Part shown: positions 1 to 11,705 of the stretch, in pieces
Position numbering within the stretch: position 1 is the first letter of the stretch
Layout: every line of letters starts with the position of its first letter
Assembly (NCBI GenBank): GCA_022419385.1
Contig: JAJUBI010000002.1
Span: 3,658,001 to 3,722,000, forward strand
DNA: 64,000 nucleotides
Direction: 5' to 3'
From: Paraconiothyrium sp. Pb-2020
Taxonomy: Eukaryota > Ascomycota > Dothideomycetes > Pleosporales > Didymosphaeriaceae
The notes under the pieces: model-generated
Seen by the model: the letters and a program-made list of their open reading frames with translations, nothing else
The model's database searches: none
Told to the model about the DNA's origin: nothing
Program-made: the position numbers and the translations under genes

Positions 1-1755
1 ACATTACGCGAGAACCCAACATTCCAGCCCTGATGCAGCCCCGAGAGCAACACGTATTATCCCATTTCATTTGCTCACAACTTCTCATTTAGTGTGCAAT
101 TATACCAACTTTTACATTGTGAAACTTTGTGGGCTTGATGTCCCATATGGTACCCAGTGATCGCCACGAGCGAGCTATGCACCCACGCGTTGCGGAATAG
201 AAGGCTCGCGAAAGGATGCCGAAGCACCCAGCGAAGGCAGAAATGGAAAGTGAACAGTCGGCGATGAACATGGAGCGACCAGGTAGCTTCTGACTCTTGT
301 ATGATGATCATAACCCCTACAGACAGTGCACCGCAACGTAGATCACAATCAAATCAGAGAACCTCAACCGTGACAAGAAAGATGTACAATATCTATCCGA
401 GTTAATCTCCGACTCCTCTTTGGACGTACCCAAACAACGAAAACCCTCAAACATCTTTTAAGCTCTACTATAACTTACAAGCGGGGCCTCTAACTACGGG
501 GCATGAATGATCCTGACCATGATTGGGAGAAGACGATTAATGATTCCACAAAGGCATAGTCTCAGCCATGAGCAGCTCCGTGTAACAAGATTGTGCATTA
601 GCGCGGATGCACAGCAACAGAATTCTGATTTCCGACCAATGCAGAATCTCCACTCGCCAATCCGAGTCAGCGCGATACCTACCGTGTTAGAAAAAGTGCC
701 CATTCCCGAAAAGAGTTCTCCACCTCATTCCCATCAACTTCCAATGCGACGTTAACCGGATCACTCAATATCCAGATAAGACGATCATTCCCCTGCACGC
801 TTGATCAATATATGCTCATGCCATGGAACAATATCATCTCGAGGGGTTCAATAGCATGCTCCGGCATTCTACCAATCCAGAAGCACCCTCGTCAAAGACA
901 CTCAACAGAAGAAGCTAGGGTAACATCGCAGTCTTCCAACAGAGTGAAAACAAGGCCACGCTCTTAGCTCCAGTTGGCAAGGAGGCGAATAGGAACGCCG
1001 GTGCTGTCTCCCTCGGTGGAACAGAAGCAGGAAGTATTTGATATCAGAGAATTAGCTGTCAGAGAATTAGCTGAGGTGATCCGGACTGGAACGAGTTCTG
1101 TGCTCGCAAAACAGCAAAAAGCGAATGTCGATATCGCTTTACTCACGCGTACATGTGAACGTCGGCGCTGCGCTGCGCTGTTAGGTTAAGGTATTGAGGT
1201 CCTATCATGGTGCAAGTCACCCTAGCACTTGCAATAATACAAATGAAGGATCAATGCCATCATATTTGTGAGCACGGCAATCCTTTATCAACAGGAAAGA
1301 TAGATTACCTATGGCTATATCTCAAGGACCTCTTGAGGGAGTTCCTCGTGTCGGAACTTCCTACGCTATCGAAACAAATGTATTCTTCTTACAAGCTTCT
1401 GGGAAGTAGACTATCAAGTTCCGGCGTTTCTGACCTGAGTCATCTTACGAAATGAACATGCTGAGATCGTGCTGGGGTTCAACTGTACCACGATAGGAAA
1501 GAGCGGCGAGATAGGATTGGTTCCCACAGCTATGTGGGAAAGGTACCGAGAGGTCCCCGGGCCTCATTGAGAGACACATTTCCAGCAAGCTCTATTGAAA
1601 GCTTCGGCATATGAATCACCTACATTCAGACCTGGAACCCTAGATTCGAAAGCCATGTCACGTTTCAAAGGCACTAAAAGACAATGACAGTAAAGCATTA
1701 AAATTACTCATTATCGCTGCCAGCCCTCTATCAGGCCAGCTTCTTGCCCGTATAT
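1..1755. other. Left-edge region without a recognisable gene
   Basis: I see no open frame resembling a known protein on either strand; the open stretches are short and none continues across plausible splice sites. The only structure noted is a perfect 15-bp tandem duplication at 1044-1073. The region lies downstream of the minus-strand epimerase gene that ends at 1756. Confidence 0.6.
1044..1073. repeat. 15-bp perfect tandem duplication
   Basis: The unit TCAGAGAATTAGCTG occurs twice head to tail at 1044-1058 and 1059-1073. It lies in non-coding sequence and looks like a simple local duplication. Confidence 0.85.
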
Positions 1756-3162
1756 TTAGTTGACGGAGAAAACGTACTTCGCCTCGAGGACGTACGGGTC
1801 GTCACCGGGGCCGAAGATCTGCTTCTTCTCGCGCTGCCACTCGGGGTGGTTGATGGCGTCAATCCAGTCCTCGACCTCCATGACGATGCAGCCGTACTTC
1901 TCGACGACGCGCGGGCGGCCCTCGTACCCTTGGGTGGACTTGATGGGGAGGGTGCCTGTTAGATGTCAGTGCATGATTCTTGTGGGGAAGGAAATGCAGG
2001 CAGGGAAGAGATACCATTCTGGCCAGGGCAGCTGTACACCTGGAACGCATCCTGGTCGGTGAAAATGTCGATCTGGATACCAGTGAAGTTGCTAGCGAGC
2101 GTAGCAACAGGGCCCTCAGTGCGCCAGTCGTATGGGCCGTTTTGAGCGCGGTTGACGAGCCAGGCATTATCGTAACCAACACAGCCGAAGCCGCAATTGT
2201 TCTTGATCTCGGGAGAAGAGTAGTTCGCACCAAGCTGCTTAGGCGACGACCAAAAGTCGTTGACAGAGTATTTCTCGTTGGGGAGAATGGTGCCATCGGG
2301 AATGAGGATGTTGTCTACACCGATACGTTGGCCAGAGTATGGAAGGTGGAGAGTGTGGTTATCGGTAGTGGCAGTCTCGGGGTTGGCGAAGGCGTCCAGG
2401 TTCCAGTAAGTCTATTGAATCAGCTTCTTTCCTCTATTGTTGGATAAGTGGAAACTTACGTGCGAGCTCAACATGATGGGCGTCTTCTTAGTAGTCGCAA
2501 GAGCCACCATCTTGATATGCCACGTGAAAGCTGTCACGGTGTACGTGATGTAGCTCACGACTTCACCAGGGAAACCCTCCTTGCCGTCAGGATCGACGAT
2601 GGAGAAGGTGATCGAGTCGGCGGTGTGCGCAACGACTGTGAAGTTGCGCTGCAGCCATGTTAGTGCTGTATAACATCCAAAGCGGGCATAACTCACGAAA
2701 TCCCAGCCGTCTGATCCACCGTGCAGGGTATCCGCGCCGCCGTTCTCGTTAGCGTCAACATGGTAGTCGACGCCGTCGATGGTGAAGGTCGAGTTCTTGA
2801 TGCGGTTCGCGTAGCGCCCTGGTGCCAGTTAGCTCTCTGTCGCTGCAGCTCTGAGCGGGATAGGGACAAACATACCAGGCACGCCTCCCAGATGGGGGTG
2901 GAAGGGGTCGACCGAGTAGTGGCTCGCGTTGTCGAAGCCGAGCACAATGTCGCGCTCAATGCCGTTCGTGTCGTTGATGAACAGATTGGAGATGGACGCG
3001 CCGTACGGGATGAAGGAGTGGCGTGGCGCGAATGCCCTCCGCCGAGATCTCGTACTTGCCGTCGGCGTCAGGGCCAGTCGTTCCATTTGGCGACGGCGAC
3101 CCGGTGTTGTACTGGGCGAGAGCAGACGCCGCAAGGAGCGGGAGCACAGCAGAGGTCCTCAT
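1756..3162 (-). CDS. Secreted aldose 1-epimerase (galactose mutarotase family), apparent frameshift
   Basis: This encodes a mutarotase that would interconvert alpha and beta anomers of aldoses such as galactose or glucose. The ATG at 3162 opens a signal peptide (MRTSAVLPLLAASALAQ), so the enzyme should be secreted. Family landmarks are FIPYGAS, the NRIKN and LHGGSDGW region, the catalytic histidine in SSHTYWNL, and the C-terminal glutamate region VMEVEDWIDAINHPEW. Exons by splice motif are 3162-2876, 2818-2697, 2648-2460, 2411-2015 and 1955-1756, with introns of 48-59 nt. The summed coding length is one base over a multiple of three: near 3030 the frame reading KYEISAEGIRA must shift to the frame reading SFIPYGAS. 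A 46-nt intron (3100-3055) would restore frame, but it removes the conserved-looking KYEISAEGI segment and has a poor donor. The gene may be a recent pseudogene or carry a sequence error. Family assignment is secure; intactness is not. Confidence 0.85.
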
Positions 3163-4444
3163 GATGCTGGAGCGTCTCAATTGACTGGGGGAGACTTTGT
3201 CGACTCGACTGAGGCGAGTGCAAGAGGCAGGAGCGGTAGCACGTCGACAATGGAGGCGCGCCGCAGCGTTTTATACACACGCGGATCCCCGTTCCCAGGG
3301 CCAGGTACTTGTTCCATTGTCTCTAGCGATTCGCCGTCGAGCACCGGCTGGTAGCGCAGAGGCAGACGTGACCCTGTCTGCCTTGTCCCGGGTCGAGCTT
3401 CACCGCGCAAACGCACCAAGCTGCCGTGGTGGTGCTAGCTCTCTCATTTCCCCGCATGGGGTTGGAGGATTTGTCTCCAGGAACCCGAGCTATGACGCCT
3501 GTGGGGGGCGGGCGCATTGCCGGATCGGGTCAATTCCTCGTCTCTGCTTCCCTCGCCGCACCGCCGTCCTCCATCCTGTTCGCTCTGTATCCGTAGCTGG
3601 AGCTCGTCGCGCCTGGAGTTCTATTCTCCTGGAGGGCGGTTCCCCAGGAGCTCGAGCTCCAAGCTCTCCCCTGCCCACAGCCTGCACCCAAGTCGCGCAG
3701 ACGCAGCGCGCACGCCGACAGCCCGTCCTCCGATTGGAGGATTTTCCCTAATCCTGCAGCGTGATGACAGCCGTCGACAGGGCCGGTTGATTGGAAATGT
3801 GGACATGGGCGCCGCTGGAGCTGACTGCGGCTTGTGCGCCGACCCGCCTTTTGTGGAGCTTGTTTTCGCGGAGGATCAGGCGGGGGAAGCTTGCCTTGGC
3901 CTGCCGTGCCCAGGTGGTACGTACCTTTCGTGAGGCCGCAGAACGTTCACTGGAAAGGAAGTGGAACTCTCGTCATCGTACAGACATTGACATTGCATCC
4001 AGTATACAACTATCCACGTACACTGACCCTCTGGCCATCTCATTCCCAGCACGATAGGGAATATTTTGGACCTTTCTGGTCGTCGCCAGTTCCATGGTTT
4101 GTCTACACTCCCATGTCCGTACATTCCGCCTCGGAGATGAGTATTCGTACAGACAGCCTTGGGTATATATGTTCCGCAGACGCCAAAGTAGGAACTTAAT
4201 CAAGTTAGCAAAAAGAAAAAATGTAATGACCATGGTCGTTTTAATCATTCCCTTCATCTCCACCAAACCAATGTACACACGACATGTACCAGTAGAATTC
4301 TTTTCGAACATTGTGGGCTTCAATAGACACCATCTTGAACCTAGGTGCTGGTGAAGAAGCGCATGTGGCGACGGGACTGGGTATGAGCTCTACCGCCCAT
4401 GTACTGACCACCCTGATGCGTAGATGGGCAATCAAACATTTGCC
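3163..4444. other. Intergenic region upstream of the epimerase
   Basis: This holds the epimerase promoter and the 3' flank of the zinc-finger gene. Open frames here overlap on both strands, are rich in Arg, Ser and Pro, and resemble nothing known. No gene is supported. Confidence 0.6.
3269..3275 (-). promoter_or_regulatory. TATA box candidate for the epimerase gene
   Basis: On the minus strand the sequence reads TATAAAA, about 107 bp upstream of the epimerase ATG, a plausible distance for a fungal TATA element. This is based on motif and position only. Confidence 0.4.
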
Positions 4445-6735
4445 CTACTTTTGAACCTTCACCTTCTTCCGATTTGGGCTTGGAGAAAGGGTGTCTGGCA
4501 GCTCCTGCTCGTTTTCTGGGACACTAGTCTTCTTGCTTGTGGCACGCTGCCGCTTCTTGTGCGCATTGTTGTCCACTGTGGGTTTGACGTCCTCTTTCTG
4601 GGTAGCATGAGCATTACTGACCCGACCTCCTGGATGGGTAAAACCCATATGGTGCTGCGATGGTAGTTTCATGCTTGGAAGGATTGGGCTCGGCAGGCTA
4701 TGAGTGATGTCCAACCCAGCGGCGGCAGGCGATGGCATCTGAGTGTATGGGGCTCTTCCTGTAAGAGCGGTCCCAAACCCAGTTGGAGTAGACCAAGGTG
4801 GCAGTGACCTACGGTTACGTTCGGCCACAGCAGTTTGGGCGTCGAGGTAAGTTACAAGAGAATCATTTCGGCTGCCTTGTGGCTTGGGTGCATCAATCCT
4901 CCCCGCGACTGGGGCAGCAGGTACCACGGTATCAAGATCATGAGCCGGAGGATCGTTGAAATGCTGAAGGGTCGGGCGCCCAGACAGCATGGTCGGCATT
5001 GGCACTACACTCAGGTCCGGGCTTGTCGACATAGAATCGCCATCTTCGGTAGCAATCGATGGACCATTGTTGGTGTTCGATTTGGAAGATCCTAGGTTGC
5101 AGCTGGGATGGGCGTCCCTGTCGGTGTTAGCCGCATTTGAGTTATGTCCAAACTCATACTTACCAAGCGATGTTTGGTCTTTTATACTTAGCCCAACAGC
5201 CTCTAATGGTGTCGAGATCCCCGGCCTTTGGCCCCCAATGATGCTTCTTGACTGCGTTCCTGGTATGAAAGCCTTTGCCACAGATCGAGTGGATGAAAGT
5301 GCCTTCAGGCTTAGGTGTTGGTTGAGGCCGGGATTGCTCCTCTTCAGTTTCTCCGGGCCGTGGCCACGGTTTGTTCATATTCGCTTCTTCGTGTGATCCG
5401 TCAATCGCATTGTTGTTGCTAGTCTGCATGTTCGCCATGTGCTGAGCTTGGGCTTTACTCAGTTCGTGCTGAAAATGTCGAGGAACGTTCGCAACGCCCA
5501 TTGTTGGTGTTGCGATCGTAGAGGGTGAGGTATTCGAGCTTAACTGTCCCGAAGCTAATTGCGGAGTGGCGTAAATCTGTAGGCTAGGAGCATTGTGCAA
5601 TGTCTGGCGCTCCGCAATGCCATGGTCTTGCTCATGCTGCCGAGAATGGTATCCAAGCACGCCGCCCATCGAATGGTCGATCTGCCACTGATGTTGTGGA
5701 TATTGCTGATGTCCCAAATTATTGTACGATTGTCCACCCCGGTCCAGATCCATCTCATGGTGGATAGCCCCCAAGGGTGCCAGAGTCTGGTCCTGACGCC
5801 AGTGGGTTGGTACGTTGTGTTGTGGCAAACCGATGGTGCTTGGCATCAAACGAGCTGGGGATGACAGACCGGTGGTCATGTAAGAGTTGTAATCCCAACT
5901 GATAGGCAAGCCTTGGTTTGGTGGCGTGAAATGCTCCTGGGGACCATGGTAGCCAGAATAGCCTTCGAAATCTGACGGGAGAGAATCTGAAAGTCCTTGG
6001 CCGTTAAGATACGGGATAGGCGTAAGCTTCTCAGCGGCATAAGGCATTGACGATGATCGCAGCACTGTAGGATCAACTGTTAGTCGAGGCTTGGACGTGT
6101 ACGAACTACCGCCTAGCGCCTGGAACATTGACGGGAGGCGAATAAACTCGGGCTCATATGTTGGCTGTAAGAAGTTGGGCGAAGTTGGGTTGACAGTCTG
6201 TGGGTGTTCAGGAGGTTTGATGGGCTGAGACCAGTCCTCAGCTCCCCAGGCAGCGTCATCGTGATCCAAGATGTCGAACAAGTCATGACTGAGCTCGTAG
6301 TTGTCGCCTAAAACCTGCGTCATTATGTGATGCGCTTCTTTCTTGCTAATATGCCCCTCTTTGAACCGAATTAGCGCACGATTGATGGCCATCCACTCGC
6401 TCGATTGCGGGCCAAAAACTTCCTGTCTCTCATTAGCACCTGTTCCGAAGGTTCTCAGAGGTGACAGTGTACCTGAACGTTGAGTAGAAATCTGAAAGAA
6501 AGCGTATCAATGCTCTCCGAGGAGCGACCGCGCGCGCCTTCCTCACCTTTGGGGTCATCGTCTAGTGCAAGCGGGTGGAGCCAGGGTGGCGCGCCTGACT
6601 TCGGTGAGACAGGAACGGAACTGGCATTGCTGAGAGGGTCTTGCGAGGGGCTGGAGCGATATGGGCGTTAGCAGTTTGTATTGCAAAAGCAAATACACAT
6701 GCTTACCTAGGTGCATTGACTATGGGGGGATCCAT
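4445..6735 (-). CDS. Putative C2H2-type zinc-finger transcription factor
   Basis: This is probably a nuclear DNA-binding regulator of about 695 residues. The first ATG is at 6735 (MDPPIVNAPSPSQDPL). Preferred exons are 6735-6707, 6650-6547, a 19-nt exon 6491-6473, 6426-5164 and 5117-4445. Skipping the 19-nt exon, with one 107-nt intron (6546-6440), also keeps frame. An N-terminal conserved-looking block (SSEWMAINRALIRFKEG, then ISKKEAHHIMTQVLG) is followed by a long Gln/Ser/Pro-rich linker. The finger reads HSICGKGFHTRNAVKKHHWG, followed by GCWAKYKRPNIAWDAHPSC across the last intron. In the fungal relatives I remember, the first ligand is cysteine (C-x2-C); here it is histidine. The C-terminus has basic stretches (KKRQRATSKK, NRKKVKVQK) that could be nuclear localisation signals. 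The target genes are unknown. Confidence 0.8.
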
Positions 6736-7132
6736 GGCGACCCATGCAGCCACGGCGGGATCGTTGCAACTGACACGCGCAGTTAAGGGGGCCGAGATCT
6801 CTAATTGTGAACTGCAAGATGGGAAAGAGCGGTGATGGCGGGAAACGGCGGGAAGTGGGATCCTTGGCAGTCGTCAAGTGAAAGGAAGGCCCGGGCGTGA
6901 GTATTACCACGACCCACCAATGCGGCCTGGGAGTCGGGCTGATCCCGAGGTGGCTAGTATCTCTCGATCAGAGAGATCGTAACATTGGACGAGTATGCGA
7001 AGACTGCTCGCCCCGTTGTTCGTTGCACTGCATGGAACCAGGATAGCTGCACAAAAGCGGCAAGATCGCGGCGTAGCTACGCCTCTCATCACATTGACTC
7101 TTCAGCCACATGACACTACCGTCTCAATTTCT
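6736..7132. other. Intergenic, between zinc-finger gene and amidohydrolase
   Basis: These about 400 bp hold the 5' region of the zinc-finger gene and the 3' flank of the amidohydrolase gene, both on the minus strand. I see no further gene. Confidence 0.6.
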
Positions 7133-8749
7133 TCAGTAATTACCTGTCCACCTACCCCGTCGAATTGTCGCCCTGATGGGGCCGGCATCATACACCACTT
7201 CTGAAATACTCTTTCTACACCGCCCATCGCTCATCCTGTTGAAGAGCACGAAGTCGGCAGGCTCTCCAACTTCCAGACCGAGACTTGTGGGCTCACAACC
7301 AATAATGTCCTTTGCCCTGTTTGAGACGGCTTCCTACATTACCGTCAGTTGTATCTCCGCATTGGAGCCGAGACAAGCGGCGGGCAGCCACACCCCCGAT
7401 GACCAAGAGATAGAAAACGCGTTGAGTAAACACGAGATCCTTCAAGAGCATAGTCATAGCCATGCACCTGGGTATCTGGCCATAGCCGTAAAGAAAGATG
7501 GCGGCCTACATAGAGTATTTCTGTATCCTGCTTCGTGCCAGCCTGGTAGATTCCTACTCCAAGACTCGCAATATTGAGCGGGTCACAGTTCCCGTGAGGC
7601 GTAAATGCATTGCTGGCAGGATTAGTATGCTGCTGTGCCTCTCTGCAGTTGAACATGGGAAACGGACCCGACGTTGTTTATGGCGATCGCTGCATGTAGA
7701 CTATGTTGCTGGATCATCTCGACCACCGGCAGCGTGCCACGCACATTCTCGCGAGTTCTCATCATAAATAGATCCGAAGTTGGTAGCCCAACGAAAGACA
7801 CTGGGAGGTCGCCAATGCCCTGTTTCAGTGCCGTCCACTCCTCGTTCTTGAACCTGGTGAGGCGAGTGCAGTGACCCAGTGTAATCTGTTTACCTTGTTT
7901 TTCGGTCCACTTGTGACCTTTAATTATGTCCAATACCGTCCAGATCAAGGGCTGCTTGTGCTTGTCCAAAAAATAGTCAAGGTGCAGATCGAGATGCTTT
8001 CCGTTGGTTAGTGCCAATGAAGTCATCCAATGAACATTTGCTTCTTGCTTTGTCTCGTCGTCTTCAACATACGGTGTGCTACCTAGCACATCAATGGCTT
8101 CCATAGAAGCGGCAAGGCCCATCAAATTCCGGACTTCGTTGCCTCCGTCCTTTCCAGAGAACAGTGGCAACTGAGCAAACGCACATAGCTGAATTTCGCA
8201 GAGATCCTTATACTCAGCTTTCAATTTCAGACCAGCGAGGATGCACTTGAATTGCACACCTCCATCCACTTCTACAAATGCTCTCATGGCTGTGACGCCG
8301 TGGGAAATACTCTCGTCAATAAGCGTGCGTCCGCGCCTCAACAGATCGTCTTGGTCGAACCGGGCTTTGGCCTTTCCTGTCAACTCCATGGCCTCCTGAA
8401 AATCGCCTCTCTCAATTTGCAAGTCGCTATATTTTGGGTCTTGTAGGAGAAAACACTTGTCCAGGTGTATGTGAGCATGGCAAAGCGAAGGTGCAAGTAG
8501 ACGATTGCATCCGTCCAAGATGCCGTTGCAGACGCTGTCGGTATCCCCGGAGAGGTCCCAGCTGGGGGTACCGTCGTGCGGGTCTATGGAAGAAATTCTG
8601 CCGTCTTCGATTGACACATCCCACAGTGAGGACAGAGGCTTCCCGGGTAGACGCACAGCGACAATCTTGTCCAAAGGGCCCGAAAGACACGGCCGTGGAG
8701 TGGGCAGCATGGAGATTGCAATGTCTGCTGATTCGCCTTCCGCCGACAT
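7133..8749 (-). CDS. Amidohydrolase, cytosine-deaminase-like
   Basis: This is a metal-dependent TIM-barrel hydrolase of about 461 residues in the cytosine deaminase/amidohydrolase superfamily; the actual substrate cannot be read from sequence. Metal-ligand motifs are LCHAHIHLDKC near residue 90, LDLHLDYFLD, TLGHCTRL, and the family block LPTSDLFMMRTRENVRGTLP. It continues over a splice into NNVGNAFTPHGNCDPL. Exons are 8749-7668, 7612-7510 and 7333-7133. The first intron is 55 nt with an ACTAAT branch site; the second is longer (176 nt, 7509-7334). The C-terminal exon has VGEPADFVLFN, typical of the small beta domain that closes amidohydrolases. The start at 8749 is the first in-frame ATG (MSAEGESADIAISM); a second at 8710 is possible. 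No signal peptide is seen, so it is probably cytosolic. Confidence 0.88.
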
Positions 8750-9339
8750 GGTGGTCAACGTCCCACGTATCCTCGGATGACTTGACCAACGTTGCGTCTC
8801 GAGTGTGTTTGCCTGGTGCTGTCTCTTCACTTGCCCAGATGGCCTATCTTGACCCTGCCGCGCAACGCAAAAAGTGATCTTGGCTCGAAATAATGCGCGT
8901 GGAGACAGAAGCCCAGACCAAAAAAGATGGATATTGCTGAATCAATGACGCTAGATGATATTGGAACAGTGCTTGGGTTCACTTGAGATGTGGTCGCGTA
9001 CGGCCAAGGATCATCGGAATGCGCGAAGCGGTGAATTGACTCGCGCGGTACCCTCGAACATGTATCCACGGCGCCCGCCCGCCCCTGTAGCTACGAGTCT
9101 CTGGCCCGAGTTGGATGCTCAGGACGACAGGGACGAGGTGTCGCAGCTGGTCGCGGGGTAGGCCAGCCGATGGCGGGGCTGGGAAAAGGGGTATGATTCG
9201 CCCAGTTCAGCCCTGCAGCGCTGGGACAGACGCGTCTCCCAAAAAAGCACGTCCCTACATTTGACTTCCATCGTCTTTCACTGCGAGCGCATCGCGAACT
9301 CGTGGCCTTTTCATCGCACCTGCCATCGCACGAGCAGCC
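8750..9339. promoter_or_regulatory. Divergent promoter between amidohydrolase and SNF12
   Basis: These 590 bp separate two divergently transcribed genes and must hold both promoters. An ATTGG (reverse CCAAT) lies at 8960-8964. No open frame here looks coding. Confidence 0.5.
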
Positions 9340-10976
9340 ATGCAACCGCAGTACGGGCGGAATTACCCGCTCGCTGCCCAAGCAACACCACGCTCCGCCC
9401 GCACGGCGAGGGCCCGGTACGTACCCTCTTGCGCCAGCACCCACCACGCAACCCCTACGCTGCCCGCGCGACCTGCAAACAAAATGATCAGAAAGGCTGA
9501 CCTGGAGCATATGTTCCGCAAACCAGCCCCTATAGCGCACCCGAACCAGTACCCGCCGCAGCAACAGCAGCACCACAACAATGCCCAAATGATCAGCAGC
9601 AGAGCGCCGAACAGGCGAAGCGCGACCGCTTGCGCCGCATGGCCAAGACGCCCACCAACAAAAACGTCCCTGAGGGCGTCGAGGACATCTGCATTGGCGA
9701 CGGCGTCGCCCGCTACAAGGAGCTGCGCGAGGTCGAGCGTACGCTCGATGCCACCATGATGCGCAAAAAGCTCGAGGCCTCCGACTCCGTCTACCACTCG
9801 CGCAGCGGCCGCACCGGCACCATGCGCATCTGGATATCCAATACCGCTGAAAACCAGCCCTGGCAGAGCAGCGGTATGGACGCCGATGCCTTCGATTTCG
9901 AGAGCGACACGAATGCGACGTATCGCGTCAAGATTCAGGGCCGCCTGCTCGACGAAGGTAGCGACGAGGGCCTGGAAGAGGAGGAAGACGAGAAAGAAGC
10001 GGATGCTATGGAGGAGGACGGCGCAGAGGGCGAGAAGAAGGATGACGCGGCGCAAAATCCTAAGCCCTTCTCCCAATTCTTTACATCCGTGACCATTGAC
10101 TTCGATCGCGCCAAGAGTCTGCAGCCCGACAACTTCACGCAGATTGAGTGGAAGCGGCCAGAGGGGGCCCAGCCGCAGGACAATCCGTTTAGCCAGATCG
10201 AGTTCGAGCGCAAGGGCGACGAGAACATCAACATCACTATCAGTCTCCAGCGCCACCAAAATCCTGAGATCTTCCGCCTGAGCAAACCGATGGCAGAACT
10301 TTTGGATACAGATGAGGAGGACCGCGCTGGCGTACTGATGGGCGTGTGGGAATACGCGCGCTCCCAAAACCTACAACAAGACGATGACGAGCGCAAGTTT
10401 GCCTGCGACTCCAAGCTCAAGGCCCTCTTCAACGGCGCAGACTCCTTCTACTTCCCCAGTCTCCCGCAGCTCATCAAGCCACATCTCACGACCCTTCCCC
10501 CCGTCCAGCTCCAGTACACCATTCGCGTCGACAAGGAGTACCTACAACCATCTCCCGAATCCGGCAAGCAGCCCTCCGAGCCTACCATTTACGACGTACA
10601 GGTCGCACTCGACGACCCTCTCCAACCACTACTCCACAGCATCCTCCGCTCAAAGCAGAGTACAGAGACGCTCCAGCAGATCCACGGCATCGACGACCAA
10701 ATCGTGCTTCTTATGAGCGCTCTCAGTCGATCGAAGGCCAAGCACGCTTTCTATACCAGCATGGCCACGGATCCTGTCGCGTTTGTAAAGCGCTGGTTCT
10801 CCTCGCAGAAGCGCGATCTAGAGGTCATCATGGGAGATGCCGCTCGTGGTGGAGGTGAGGATGCTTCAGGCGAGGAATGGAAGCGTGGAGGGGCAGAAAG
10901 CGTATGGGGAAGCGAGACGGCAAGGGAGAGCGTTGCGCTGTGGTTGGCACGCCAAAGCATTCCGAAAGCGCATTAA
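9340..10976 (+). CDS. SNF12: SWI/SNF chromatin-remodelling complex subunit SNF12 (SMARCD/BAF60 family)
   Basis: This is the SWIB-domain subunit of the SWI/SNF (or RSC, as Rsc6) nucleosome remodeller, about 508 residues. Family blocks are EGVEDICIGDGVARYKELRE, MRIWISNTAENQPWQ, an acidic Glu/Asp/Lys linker, then the SWIB region at about residues 270-345 (RLSKPMAELLDTDEEDR to LPQLIKPHLTTLPP). The C-terminus has the conserved helical tail ending LWLARQSIPKAH. The ATG at 9340 gives MQPQYGRNYP. A 110-nt intron (9417-9526) with a CTGAC branch site joins in frame to PYSAPEPVP. An acceptor at 9507 gives a good-looking peptide (AYVPQTSPYSAP), but only from a different upstream frame that has no ATG, so the first 60 residues are uncertain. 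It diverges from the amidohydrolase gene. Confidence 0.92.
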
Positions 10977-11705
10977 AGTAGCTTTTCGAAAAGATCCTTG
11001 ACCGTTGGTTTTGTGTAACAGTAAGATAGGAGTTTTGGTGTTATATTGCACGAGAAATATGGAGTATCAAGGTGTATTAGGTGGCTGATACCACGATGCT
11101 CGCATGAGCGAGTAGGGTTAGAGAATTATGCATCCTCATACATGGACGATGTCTCCAAGGTGTTGGCGTCTCCGATAACAAGTTCCTTGGAAATTGCCTA
11201 CCGCTCAGGTTTTCGTACACAGCAAACAATGTGGTGGATGTGAAACAGACGTAAGGCCCAACCTGACTGGAATGTTTGTATTACTACACACATCCAATAG
11301 ACGAATCTCTACTCTCGTGACAGGGTGAAAATGTGATGCAGGCTTGCCGAATAAAGATTTGGTCTATATAAATCTACTCTAGGGTAACTCAAGCTATGGT
11401 GGATGTTGTCTGAGTTGAATCCCAATGAAGCGTCAGGCACTGTAAGGAGACGTAAACTTTTATTGGTATGAAATGGCCCTTAATTTGCTGGAAGTGGAAG
11501 GACTGCAGCTCGTGTAGAACTGAGTTGTCGATAGGTGGCATGCAGGAACGAAACTTTGGTCTTGTAGTCTAGCAATACTTTGGACTAGCTCTCGTCCCAG
11601 TCAACTTTCTTTCCCACATCCTATGTCTTCGTCCACCATGCCAGTACCGAGGAAAAGCCTTTGCAAACGTAATACGGATCTGCAGTTCCATAGATCCAAA
11701 GTTCC
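10977..11705. other. Convergent intergenic region
   Basis: These about 730 bp lie between the 3' ends of SNF12 and the P450 gene. I see only short frames and A/T-rich 3'-flank-like sequence, no gene. Confidence 0.6.

Noticed and set aside
3055..3100. 46-nt intron as the explanation for the epimerase frame shift
   Set aside because: It would restore frame, but it has a GTCGCC donor and replaces a conserved-looking peptide by an Arg-rich one. An indel is more likely, although the intron is not excluded.
9363..10367. 334-codon open frame antisense to SNF12
   Set aside because: It lies opposite conserved SNF12 coding sequence and is explained by codon bias; its translation is Leu/Ala/Val-rich with no family match.
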